A DNA stretch of 64,000 nt from Spirochaeta africana DSM 8902 (GTDB lineage: Bacteria; Spirochaetota; Spirochaetia; DSM-27196; DSM-8902): positions 1,054,001 to 1,118,000 of the forward strand of contig NC_017098.1 of the NCBI RefSeq assembly GCF_000242595.2. The letters are read 5' to 3'. The notes under the pieces are model-generated. The model searched no databases, was not told the origin of the DNA, and was given only the letters and a program-made list of their open reading frames with translations. Shown here one piece after another: positions 34,524 to 42,866 of the stretch (its first letter is position 1; every line of letters begins with the position of its first letter). Both the position numbers and the translations under genes were made by a program.

Positions 34524-36575
34524 TTACGGCGGCAGTACAAACCCGGTGTTTTCCCCTCGCGGATCCGCCCCGTACTGCACCTGACCAGTAACCGGACTGC
34601 GGTACAACAGGTTGGCATTGCCAATAACCCCGCTGCGACCAATCCGGTGGCCGCGACTGCGCAGATCGTCTGCTATATGGCCGGGGGTGCCTGGTTCCAG
34701 AAACAACTCATTCGATGCACGATGCGGATGCTGGCTGGCAGGGAAGGCATGGGTAATGAACCGGCGTCGGGATACCGCCTCGTGCGGTGACATGCCGAAC
34801 TCAACAATATGCAGAAACTGCTGTATCATTCCCTGCGGCTGGGTATCAAAACCGGTGTTGCCGCCGGCAAGCAGCAGCTGTCCATCACGGAATGCCATGT
34901 ACTGATTCACGGTGTGCCGCGGTTTTTTGTCGGGCGCGATGATGTTCGGGTTGCTCTCGGCAATCTCCATGACCTCCATCCGCTGATTCAGCAGTATTCC
35001 GGTTGATCCGCCAACCAGGAACTGCGCACCGGTAGAGGTGGTAACCGAGACCGTATTCCCCTCTGCATCCATAACCACAAACCCGGTGGTGCTGTTGTCT
35101 TCCGAAAGGTTCAGCCCCCCGTCTTCTGGCCAGCTGATAGCTGCGGTGTCGGAAACGCGTGCAGCACGCTGTCGGGCGTAGCCAGGCTCAAGCAGGGTTT
35201 CGATTGAAACCGGCATGGAATCGGGTTCGGCAACATAGTGCCAGGTATCGATTTTGCCCAGTTTGGTTGCCTCTACAATCCGGTGGATCGACAATGGATC
35301 GTCGGGGCCGCTGCTCAAATCCAGGTGATTCAGGATGTTCAGCGCCATAAGCATGGCTGCACCCTGGCTGTTCGGCGGACTGGCGTACACTACGACATCG
35401 CGGTAATGGGTAAAGATCGGATCCAGCCACTGCGCCTCGAATGCGGCAAAGTCTTCCGGGGTTACGAACCCGCCATTCTCCAGCAGCCACTCTCCCAGCC
35501 GCTGCGCTATCGGTCCGCGATAGTAATGATCACGCGCCGCCTGTATACCGGTACGGCGGCGGTACTCATCTCGGTCCGCGGTGCTCAGTTCGGGGTCAGG
35601 CGAGGCGGCGTCATGAGCGCGGCGGTAGGCGGCGGCCAGACCGCGCAGGGTGTCGGCCAGGTCAGGCTGACGTATGGTCTGGCCAACCCGCGGGGGATCG
35701 CCGTCGGGCAGAAACACTGCGGCAGTGTCGGAAAAGGACCGGATTGTTTCCTGCTCCTGGATTATGAACCCCACCATACTGCGACTGGCCGGCACCCCAT
35801 CCTCTGCCATGGAAATTGCGGGTTGTATCAGCTCATCCAGGTGCATACTGCCCTCATCCCGAAGCATCAGCATCCAGCCGTCCCAGGCGCCAGGTATGAT
35901 CACCCGATGGGGACCGCGCGGCCGGTTTCTCTCGGGATCCCGAAAGAAATCAAGCTCCACCAGGCTCCCGGTCTTGCCGATGCCGTCCAGGGCGCGGACG
36001 CGATCCTCGGCTGCATTGTAGTAGAGCGCCCAGGTGCCGCCGCCCAGGGCATGCGAGAAGTGCGGCTCGCTTACACTGATGGCCACCCCGATCGCCACGG
36101 CTGCATCGGCGGCTGTGCCGCCATCCTCCAGTACGGCACGGCCGACCTCGGTAGCCAGCGGGTCGCGGGTTGCTGCAGCCATCTGCCCGCCGGGAGACGG
36201 CTGCAGCGGCTGGTCGTTCCCGGGGAGGGTGTCGGTGGAAAACCGGCTGCGGTGGGCAATCCCGCTGGTGCCGCTGAAACCCTCGCCCGACAGGGCAGCG
36301 GCCAGATCCAGATCGATCGTGGTGCTATCAGCCGAACCATCATGAATCTCCTGCAGCCGCAGAAATTCGGCTGTGTCTACCCGTTCATCCGGGGCGCGAT
36401 CCGGCTCCGTTTGACGGGTCGGCAGGGTCGGCAGCGCCTCGGGTGCTACCTCCTGCTGTTCGGCAGGGGATGCCTGACACCCGGCGGCTGCCGCCACCAG
36501 CATCGCGGAAACTGTCATCAGTGCCAGCCAGCGATTCCTCCGGCTGTTCGGCTCGAATCCTGATTGTGTGTGCAT
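34524..36575 (-). CDS. Gamma-glutamyltranspeptidase-like lipoprotein (second of tandem pair)
   Basis: The 683-residue protein starts at ATG 36575 with GAGG; a TTG ten codons upstream is unlikely. The signal MLVAAAAGC is a lipobox (Cys about 33). A Pro/Glu-rich spacer and a GGT domain follow from about 125. The small-subunit start is NSTTGFVVMDAEGNTVSVTTS, with the nucleophile Thr expected at the TTG. Oxyanion/donor loops are GGSTGILLNQRM, HTVNQYMAF and GGNTGFDTQPQG. Family members self-cleave and hydrolyse gamma-glutamyl compounds such as glutathione. Sequence divergence (TTG rather than TTH) means the substrate is uncertain. Confidence 0.85.
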   Translation of the reverse strand: MHTQSGFEPNSRRNRWLALMTVSAMLVAAAAGCQASPAEQQEVAPEALPTLPTRQTEPDRAPDERVDTAEFLRLQEIHDGSADSTTIDLDLAAALSGEGFSGTSGIAHRSRFSTDTLPGNDQPLQPSPGGQMAAATRDPLATEVGRAVLEDGGTAADAAVAIGVAISVSEPHFSHALGGGTWALYYNAAEDRVRALDGIGKTGSLVELDFFRDPERNRPRGPHRVIIPGAWDGWMLMLRDEGSMHLDELIQPAISMAEDGVPASRSMVGFIIQEQETIRSFSDTAAVFLPDGDPPRVGQTIRQPDLADTLRGLAAAYRRAHDAASPDPELSTADRDEYRRRTGIQAARDHYYRGPIAQRLGEWLLENGGFVTPEDFAAFEAQWLDPIFTHYRDVVVYASPPNSQGAAMLMALNILNHLDLSSGPDDPLSIHRIVEATKLGKIDTWHYVAEPDSMPVSIETLLEPGYARQRAARVSDTAAISWPEDGGLNLSEDNSTTGFVVMDAEGNTVSVTTSTGAQFLVGGSTGILLNQRMEVMEIAESNPNIIAPDKKPRHTVNQYMAFRDGQLLLAGGNTGFDTQPQGMIQQFLHIVEFGMSPHEAVSRRRFITHAFPASQHPHRASNELFLEPGTPGHIADDLRSRGHRIGRSGVIGNANLLYRSPVTGQVQYGADPRGENTGFVLPP

Positions 36576-36618
36576 AGCTGCGACCTCGTGGTGATGCAAG
36601 TTCAAAGAACATCAATCA

Positions 36619-36639
36619 AACGACGGTTTATCCGTCGTT
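36619..36639 (-). promoter_or_regulatory. Intercistronic hairpin between the two GGT-like genes
   Basis: AACGACGG and CCGTCGTT pair across a five-base loop and include the stop codon of the upstream gene. No T-run follows on the minus strand, so it may stabilise or attenuate rather than end the transcript. Confidence 0.5.
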
Positions 36640-39093
36640 ATCCTCCGTCAGAACCTCTGCCTGGTTAACCCCGCCACGGGGATCTGCTCCCAGGGCCAGC
36701 TCACCGCTCTCGGGATCGATGACGATCATATTGGCATTGCCCCAGATGCCGCCTTCGCTCACCGTATGACCCCGTGCCTCCATTGCCTCGCGCAATTCCT
36801 GCGGAGTTCCTTCCTCCATGCCAAGGTCGTTGTCGGCCTCCCATGGATACTGGGCAGAGGGGAATCCCCGGGTAAGAAAGCGGGGGTGGCTGACGGCATC
36901 CTGTGGGCTCATTCCGAATTCAACGACCCAGATAAACTGCTGGGTCTGCCCCTGGGGCTGGGTATCAACGCCGGTGTTGCCCCCCAGAATGTACGGCTTG
37001 TCATCACGCAATGCCATGTATGGATTACTGGTATGGCGCACCTTTTTCCCGGGGACAATCAGATTCGGGTCCCCCTCGTTCACTGACATCATGCGCATAC
37101 GGTTATTGATGTGGATACCGGTATCGCCCAGCACCAGAAACTGCGAGCCCAGACTGGTCGTTGTAGATACGGCATTCCCCTGGGAATCTATGATCTGGAA
37201 TGTAGTGGTATGACTGTAGTCGGGGTCGACCGGGAGCAGATTCTCCACGGGCCATTCCAGCACGCTGTCCATGCTGATTTGTGCCCGGCGCTCATCCGCA
37301 TGCGCAGCAGACAGCAGCTCGGCAACAGGCACCTCTACCCAGTCAGGGTCGCCGACGTGATAGTATTTATCGATATGCGCCAGCTTGATTGCCTCGGTAA
37401 GCAGATGAACCACATCCGGATCATCAGGTCCCGTATAGCCTGAGAAGTCATAGTCCTTCAGGATGTTCAGTGCCATAAGCTGGGTTATCCCCTGGCTGTT
37501 GGGCGGGTTCTGGAAAACCTCGATACCGTTATAATCAATAGAGATCGGATCTACCATGTTGGCATGGTACGGCGTGAAGTCGGAAAGTGCGAAGGGACCA
37601 TCGTTGGCATCCGAAAAACCGACTATGCGCTCGGCCAGAGGACCGCGATAGAAATAGTCAGCAGCAGCTGCCAACCCGCCTCGATGCCCACGTTCTTCAG
37701 CGAACCGGCGATAGGTGTCGGCAAGCCGCTGGAAAGTGTCAGCCATTTCAGGGATCTGCAGTGTATCTCCCTCTGCCGGCATGTTTCCGTCGGGCAGGTA
37801 GATAGCAGCGGTATCCGGGCGATCATTCAGGATGGCTTCCAGGTCGCCCTCCAGCCTGTTGATCAGCTCAGGACTGGCCGGGAATCCGTCGCTTGCCAGT
37901 CGGATGGCCGGTGCCAGGATCTGATCCAGCGGCAGCTCGCCGAATTCGATGAGTGATTCGATCCAGCCTCCCCAGGCCCCCGGTACAACGGCCTGATGCA
38001 AACCGTCGCTGCCGGCTCGCGGAGTAAAGTACTCAACGGTGTTGCCGGCTGCCACCGGACCAACCCCGTCCTGACTGTGCACCTGTCCGGAGGCGGCGTC
38101 GTAATGCAGCGCCCAGGTTCCGCCCCCCAGCGCACTGGAGAACCAGGGTTCGACAACACTCAGGGCAGCTGCCACTGCGACCGCAGCATCGGTTGCGGTG
38201 CCGCCAGCCTCCAGAACCTCTATGCCGGCTGCGGTAGCCAGAAAGTGAGCAGAAACTACGCCTGCCTGCTGGTTATGCGGGGGGGAGTCGGCAGTCGCGG
38301 CCGTGTCGGCCGGGGCGGTATCCGGGCTGTACACCCGGGTCAGTGCCATGGTGCGCATAATCAGTGCCCGCAGCCGCTCAGCATCCCGGGTGTGGCCCAA
38401 TGGTTCCAGTGATGCGTACAGCTCACCCGGATGTACATCGGGGTGAGCGGCTTCCAGTATTTCCTGCAGCTGCTTCGGGGAGATCCCGAAGGTTTCTTCA
38501 ATCCCTATGTGCTGTGTTTCTTGTCCATCTATCACCGAAAACTCAGGCAGGCTGGCGTCCTCGGCATCGGATCCCAGGGTTACCGAGAAGCGATAGATCT
38601 GGCCGTCGTTGTCGGGCTCAAAGCTTTCCTGGACAAAGCTGCGGCTGCGCTGCAGCTGCTGCTGTTCGGGGCCGTTGTTGGCTGCCGCGCTAAGGGCCGC
38701 CGCATACAGCGCTGCAATGCTGTCCGCATCCGGCGCGTCAGTATCCAGGTTATCCGTGTCCGGGCTGTCTGCAGGCAGGGTATCGGATGCCTGGGGTTCT
38801 GTTGCGTAGTCTTCCAGGTCCAGCTCCTGTGCCGATGTTGTTTCGCCGAAGGCACTGCGGCGCTGGTGATAGGCAGCAACTACCTCTCCGTTGGAGATCT
38901 CCAGGGTGACTTCATCGTTCCAGCCGTGTGCATCCGGCAGGCTGAAATAGGCGGTGTAGCTCCCGCTGTCAAGGCTGTTGGCAGTAGAGCATCCTGCTGC
39001 GGCAAGGAGTATCAGTATCCCGACAATTCCCCTGCGCAGCAGGGCTCCCGCTTTCGAATCCACGACGATTTTTCCTGATAAATTTACATGCAT
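36628..39093 (-). CDS. Gamma-glutamyltranspeptidase-like lipoprotein with extra N-terminal domain (first of pair)
   Basis: The 821-residue protein has an AGGAG site and a lipoprotein signal ending LLAAAGC (Cys about 35). Residues 40-260 form a domain absent from the paralogue (SGSYTAYFSLPDAHGWNDEVTL and onward), split by an Asp/Pro/Thr-rich stretch (about 95-125). A GGT domain covers the rest, with HTTTFQIIDSQGNAVSTTTS (nucleophile Thr), GDTGIHINNRM and GGNTGVDTQPQG. The N-terminal domain resembles small secreted domains seen with FMN-binding lipoproteins, but this is tentative. It forms an operon with the following paralogue. Confidence 0.85.
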   Translation of the reverse strand: MHVNLSGKIVVDSKAGALLRRGIVGILILLAAAGCSTANSLDSGSYTAYFSLPDAHGWNDEVTLEISNGEVVAAYHQRRSAFGETTSAQELDLEDYATEPQASDTLPADSPDTDNLDTDAPDADSIAALYAAALSAAANNGPEQQQLQRSRSFVQESFEPDNDGQIYRFSVTLGSDAEDASLPEFSVIDGQETQHIGIEETFGISPKQLQEILEAAHPDVHPGELYASLEPLGHTRDAERLRALIMRTMALTRVYSPDTAPADTAATADSPPHNQQAGVVSAHFLATAAGIEVLEAGGTATDAAVAVAAALSVVEPWFSSALGGGTWALHYDAASGQVHSQDGVGPVAAGNTVEYFTPRAGSDGLHQAVVPGAWGGWIESLIEFGELPLDQILAPAIRLASDGFPASPELINRLEGDLEAILNDRPDTAAIYLPDGNMPAEGDTLQIPEMADTFQRLADTYRRFAEERGHRGGLAAAADYFYRGPLAERIVGFSDANDGPFALSDFTPYHANMVDPISIDYNGIEVFQNPPNSQGITQLMALNILKDYDFSGYTGPDDPDVVHLLTEAIKLAHIDKYYHVGDPDWVEVPVAELLSAAHADERRAQISMDSVLEWPVENLLPVDPDYSHTTTFQIIDSQGNAVSTTTSLGSQFLVLGDTGIHINNRMRMMSVNEGDPNLIVPGKKVRHTSNPYMALRDDKPYILGGNTGVDTQPQGQTQQFIWVVEFGMSPQDAVSHPRFLTRGFPSAQYPWEADNDLGMEEGTPQELREAMEARGHTVSEGGIWGNANMIVIDPESGELALGADPRGGVNQAEVLTEDNDG

Positions 39094-39136
39094 ACACAGC
39101 TCCTTGGTTTTAAGGGTACTGAAATGGCTGGAGAAA

Positions 39137-39185
39137 CGTCAAATCGGGGTATCTGCTTGACGGCAGCACAAGGCAGGGTTACCAT
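39137..39185 (+). promoter_or_regulatory. Promoter with overlapping inverted repeat for the glycosidase-like gene
   Basis: -35 TTGACG (39157-39162), 17-nt spacer, -10 TACCAT (39180-39185). The -35 is the right half of an inverted repeat CGTCAA-N14-TTGACG (39137-39162) that could be an operator. Leader length is about 26 nt. Confidence 0.5.
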
Positions 39186-39217
39186 CAAATAAACCGTTTT
39201 AATGAGGGGTGTGGGGT

Positions 39218-41569
39218 ATGTACGTGAAGCAAAACTTGCGTTTTTTTTTGATTTTCGGGGTTGTCGCAGGGATACTGATCAGCTGTGTCAGTCAACCCCA
39301 GCCGGCAGCACGCGCGGCTGGGGCGCGAACCGTCACCGAGGTTCAGGTATATGAGCCGAACGTTCCGTTCGAAGTCCTGCCGGATCGGGTAGTACAGGGG
39401 GAGCGTGACGCGATCGCCGAAAGCCCGATGCGATTGACGTCCCGCTATTTCCGTCGCGAGACCACACGAGAGATCGAGAAAGATCTGTCTGCACTGCCGC
39501 AGCTTTCGGCACCAAACTATCCGCTGCTGGAGACCCTGTATAATCTGGCCCTGGAAGAGGCTTTGCAGAACGAGGAAGAGGATGGGACCTTTCGGACCGG
39601 TGCGTTATGGGCAGGGGTGTGGACCCGGGACATTGCCTATGCGGTGCACCTGGGGCTGGGCCCGGTCTTTCCCGAGTTGAGCTACAACAGTCTTATGCGA
39701 AAGGTAAATGACATGCCCGAGGTGATCCAGGATACCGGGACCGGGGGGGCCTGGCCGGTGAGCACCGACCGGGTTGTCTGGGCAATCGCCGCCTGGGATC
39801 TGTACAAGGTTACCGGTGACAGCAGTTTTCTGGCGGATATATATGAAATCCTTGCCAACACCGCGCGCCGCGATATTCGGGTCGCCTATGATCAGCAGCT
39901 TGGTCTGTTTTTGGGCGAGTCAAGCTTCCTCGACTGGCGTGAGCAAACCTATCCCGTCTGGATGAATCCGGTAGATATATACGAAGGTTATGCCCTGGGC
40001 ACCCTGGTGGGGCATGCCGAGATGTACAACATCCTGGGCGAGGTCGGGGCGCTGATAGGAGCGCCGCAGTCGGAACTGGCAACCTGGTCCCGGTATGCAC
40101 AGGCTGTTACCGAGGGGATTCATCAGCAACTGTGGCTCGAGGATCTGGGGTATTACAGCGGGTATCAGTTCCCTAAAGCAGCCTCTGGCTATAGCGATAC
40201 CCCGCTGCTGAACCAGCAAAGTGACAGCCTGGGTACCGCGCTGGCGGTTTTAACCGGGGTTGCTGGCGAGAATGCCGCCGCTGCAGTCACGGGGCTGCCG
40301 GTCGTGCTGTACGGGGTTCCCAGCATCTATCCGCAGAATCCGCACGCCCCGCCGTACCATAACAAGGGGATCTGGCCGTTTGTGGTAGCGTATTATACCT
40401 GGGCCGGTGCCGAAACCGGCAATGACGCAGCGGTTACCCATGGCATGCAGTCGCTGATGCGCGCAGCTGCTTTGTTTATGACCAACAAGGAGAACATGGT
40501 CTACGACACCGGTCATTCTGTTGGCACCCAGCTGAATTCGGATCGCCAGCTATGGTCTGTCGCCGGCTTCCTTACCAATGTGTACCGTGTTGTGTTCGGG
40601 CTGGACTACCAGCTGGACGGGCTGGGCTTTAAACCGTTTGTACCGCAGTTTCTGGAGGGGCCGTTTGAGCTTGCCAATCTGCGGTATCGCGATGCGCTAC
40701 TGAGCATTGAGGTGCAGGGACGCGGCAACGAGATACGTGAGCTGCGTCTGAACGGCGAGTTGCAGGATTCTGAGTTTGTATTCCCGGCTGATGCGACAGG
40801 GGAGCATCGAATCGAGATCGTTTTGGCCGATAATGATCCTGGCGGCAGCATTACCATGGGAACAACCGATGCCATACTGCCACATGAGCCGCTGCTTGAA
40901 TCGGTAACTGTTGCACCCGATGGCGAGATCAGTCTCAGCTGGGAGCCGGTGCCGGGAGCAGAGTACTACGAAGTCCTGCGTAACGGCATCGCGGTGGCCG
41001 AGATTCCTGCCGGACAGACCGAGTATCGGGAACGGTATCAGGATCCGGATACGGATCGTATTGCCGCATTCTCGGTAAGAACCTACAACGGTTCACCGGT
41101 TGGGTCCCTGGCATCCTCCTATGGGCTGGCGATACCCGCCTCCCGCAGTCGCCTGTATCAGGCCGAGGAGGCAGCAGGGGCTGCAGTGGTCGGCAATCGG
41201 GGAGAGGGATTCACCGGCGAGGGCTATGTCGAGATCGATATGGACAGCCCGGCCTTGCGTTTCCGAATCGAGGTTAATCGTGCCGGTGAATATGCACTGC
41301 GGTTCCGGTATGCCAACGGCAATGGCCCGATAAATACCGAGAACAAGGCTGCGCTGCGCAGCGTGTATATCGACAATGGTGAACGGCATACCCTGCTGAT
41401 GCCCCAGCTGGGAGAATGGCAGCGATGGGAATACAGCAACAGCATCGTGGCCACGCTTGATGCCGGCAGCAGTGAGGTCGTGGTGCGCTACGAAGACCTT
41501 GATCGCAATATGCACGGCCGGATCAACGGTGCCTGGATCGATCATCTGCAAGTGGTGCGTATTGAATAA
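39218..41569 (+). CDS. Six-hairpin glycosidase-like lipoprotein with Fn3-like and CBM-like domains
   Basis: The 783-residue protein starts at ATG 39218 (GAGGGG upstream); a GTG three codons earlier is less likely. Lipobox LISC places Cys near 23. An (alpha/alpha)6 domain spans about 95-480, with GALWAGVWTRDIAYAVHLGLG, AWPVSTDRVVWAIAAWDLY, SFLDWREQTYPVWMN and NKGIWPFVVAYYTW; acidic residues there suit glucoamylase/trehalase-type hydrolysis. A short beta domain, an Fn3-like segment (about 555-640) and a CBM35-like C-terminus (RLYQAEEA ... GAWIDHLQVVRIE) follow. The substrate is an unidentified glycan. Confidence 0.78.
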   Translation: MYVKQNLRFFLIFGVVAGILISCVSQPQPAARAAGARTVTEVQVYEPNVPFEVLPDRVVQGERDAIAESPMRLTSRYFRRETTREIEKDLSALPQLSAPNYPLLETLYNLALEEALQNEEEDGTFRTGALWAGVWTRDIAYAVHLGLGPVFPELSYNSLMRKVNDMPEVIQDTGTGGAWPVSTDRVVWAIAAWDLYKVTGDSSFLADIYEILANTARRDIRVAYDQQLGLFLGESSFLDWREQTYPVWMNPVDIYEGYALGTLVGHAEMYNILGEVGALIGAPQSELATWSRYAQAVTEGIHQQLWLEDLGYYSGYQFPKAASGYSDTPLLNQQSDSLGTALAVLTGVAGENAAAAVTGLPVVLYGVPSIYPQNPHAPPYHNKGIWPFVVAYYTWAGAETGNDAAVTHGMQSLMRAAALFMTNKENMVYDTGHSVGTQLNSDRQLWSVAGFLTNVYRVVFGLDYQLDGLGFKPFVPQFLEGPFELANLRYRDALLSIEVQGRGNEIRELRLNGELQDSEFVFPADATGEHRIEIVLADNDPGGSITMGTTDAILPHEPLLESVTVAPDGEISLSWEPVPGAEYYEVLRNGIAVAEIPAGQTEYRERYQDPDTDRIAAFSVRTYNGSPVGSLASSYGLAIPASRSRLYQAEEAAGAAVVGNRGEGFTGEGYVEIDMDSPALRFRIEVNRAGEYALRFRYANGNGPINTENKAALRSVYIDNGERHTLLMPQLGEWQRWEYSNSIVATLDAGSSEVVVRYEDLDRNMHGRINGAWIDHLQVVRIE

Positions 41570-41605
41570 ACCCGGTCATAAGAGCAGGCCATACCGCAGT
41601 AGCAA

Positions 41606-42736
41606 TTACTGGCTGCTGCGGATATAAATCTCCACCCGGCGGTTTACCGATTGCCGGGTAACATCCTCGGTAATCGGGGCAGATGGACCCTGCCACTCTA
41701 TGGCAGGGGGCTGCTCCGGTTCCCAGCCTGCATCGCGCAGAAAGCGATGCACATTTTCCGCCCGTTCGCGACTTATCTCGTATTGTTCCGGCTCGGTGCC
41801 GAATATCGCGGTGTGTCCAACAAGGGTTACCTCGGCTGCCGGTGCAGACCGGAGCAGTCGGGCAAGCTCACGCAGCTCCTGCTGGGTCTCCCGGGTCAGG
41901 AATGTCTGGTTGGAGGTAAAGTAAACGGTTCGCTGTTCATCCAGCACCGCTGCCGGCGAGATCCGGGGTTCCGGGCTGGCAGGGGAATCCTCTGGCGGAT
42001 CATCGGAAACGACATCCGCCGGTGCAGAAGGGGCAGCAGGTGAAGGATCCGGCAAGCTATCCGGTTCCGGTGGTGGCTCCGGATCTGCCATGATCCCGGA
42101 ATCTGTGGCTGCCGGTTCCTCTGTCGCAGTTGGCGGCTGGTCCACTGTAGTCTGATCTGTCGCCGGCTGGTCTGCCGTTGCCGGCCGTTCCGCTGTTGGC
42201 GAGTCCGCCGCCAGCCGCTCAGCCGTTGCCGGGCGGTCATCCTCGGCCGTTGGATGCCGGGCTGGTCGCGTCTCGAGCGGGGCAGGGGCGGGTGGCGTCA
42301 TCTGCCCCGCACTGCCCAGGTACAGCCACAGCCCGAGCCCAAGCACGGCCACAAGGGCAACGGCAGCAGGAACCAGCGGGGACATGCGTCGCGGTACCGG
42401 GTCCACCGCCAGTCGCTGCTGATGCACCGGATGCCCGTCCAGCAGTACCTCGATATCAAGGTAGTGTGACCCGTCATAGTTTCCCGAGATAATCAGCTCG
42501 CCGCTGCGGTCCGGAGTCGGTTCCAGTCCGGTTATCATGCAGCTGTGCAGCAGACGTACTGACCGCGGTCGACCGCGGCCGCGCTGTTCCAGCAGGTGTA
42601 CCTCCACCTCGGCCTCGGTCTGATTCTCGCTGACCGCCGCAAACCTGCGTTGCCGCTGCTGGGCACGATCCAGCCGCACCAGCCCGGCATACTGCAGCCG
42701 GGGGTGGATAATTTTAACTCCGACATAACGATTCAT
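41606..42736 (-). CDS. OmpA-family protein, inner-membrane anchored
   Basis: The 376-residue protein has a basic N-terminal domain (1-130) without signal peptide, one transmembrane helix at about 122-145, and a 120-residue Pro/Ala/Thr/Glu linker that could span the periplasm. The OmpA C-terminal peptidoglycan-binding domain follows: TVYFTSNQTFLTRETQQEL, EVTLVGHTAIFGTEPEQYEISRERA, NRRVEIYI. The topology (cytoplasmic domain, helix, wall-binding domain) resembles MotB-like or stator/anchor proteins, but there is no MotB plug or TM Asp. Its partner is unknown. Confidence 0.83.
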   Translation of the reverse strand: MNRYVGVKIIHPRLQYAGLVRLDRAQQRQRRFAAVSENQTEAEVEVHLLEQRGRGRPRSVRLLHSCMITGLEPTPDRSGELIISGNYDGSHYLDIEVLLDGHPVHQQRLAVDPVPRRMSPLVPAAVALVAVLGLGLWLYLGSAGQMTPPAPAPLETRPARHPTAEDDRPATAERLAADSPTAERPATADQPATDQTTVDQPPTATEEPAATDSGIMADPEPPPEPDSLPDPSPAAPSAPADVVSDDPPEDSPASPEPRISPAAVLDEQRTVYFTSNQTFLTRETQQELRELARLLRSAPAAEVTLVGHTAIFGTEPEQYEISRERAENVHRFLRDAGWEPEQPPAIEWQGPSAPITEDVTRQSVNRRVEIYIRSSQ

Positions 42737-42790
42737 AGCACAGCCTTTCCCTTTTCAGTCTAATCCAGGGATGCCGATTTTGCCAGCCAG

Positions 42791-42820
42791 AAAAAGCAGG
42801 CTGCCGGAAGGGCAGCCTGC
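42791..42820 (-). terminator. Intrinsic terminator of the sugar ABC operon
   Basis: GCAGGCTGCC (42796-42805) and GGCAGCCTGC (42811-42820) form a perfect 10-bp stem with a 5-base loop. On the minus strand it is followed by five T's. Confidence 0.85.
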
Positions 42821-42866
42821 AGGAGGTGAGGATGCTGCTGTACCTGTGCGAATACAGCAGGAAGGG

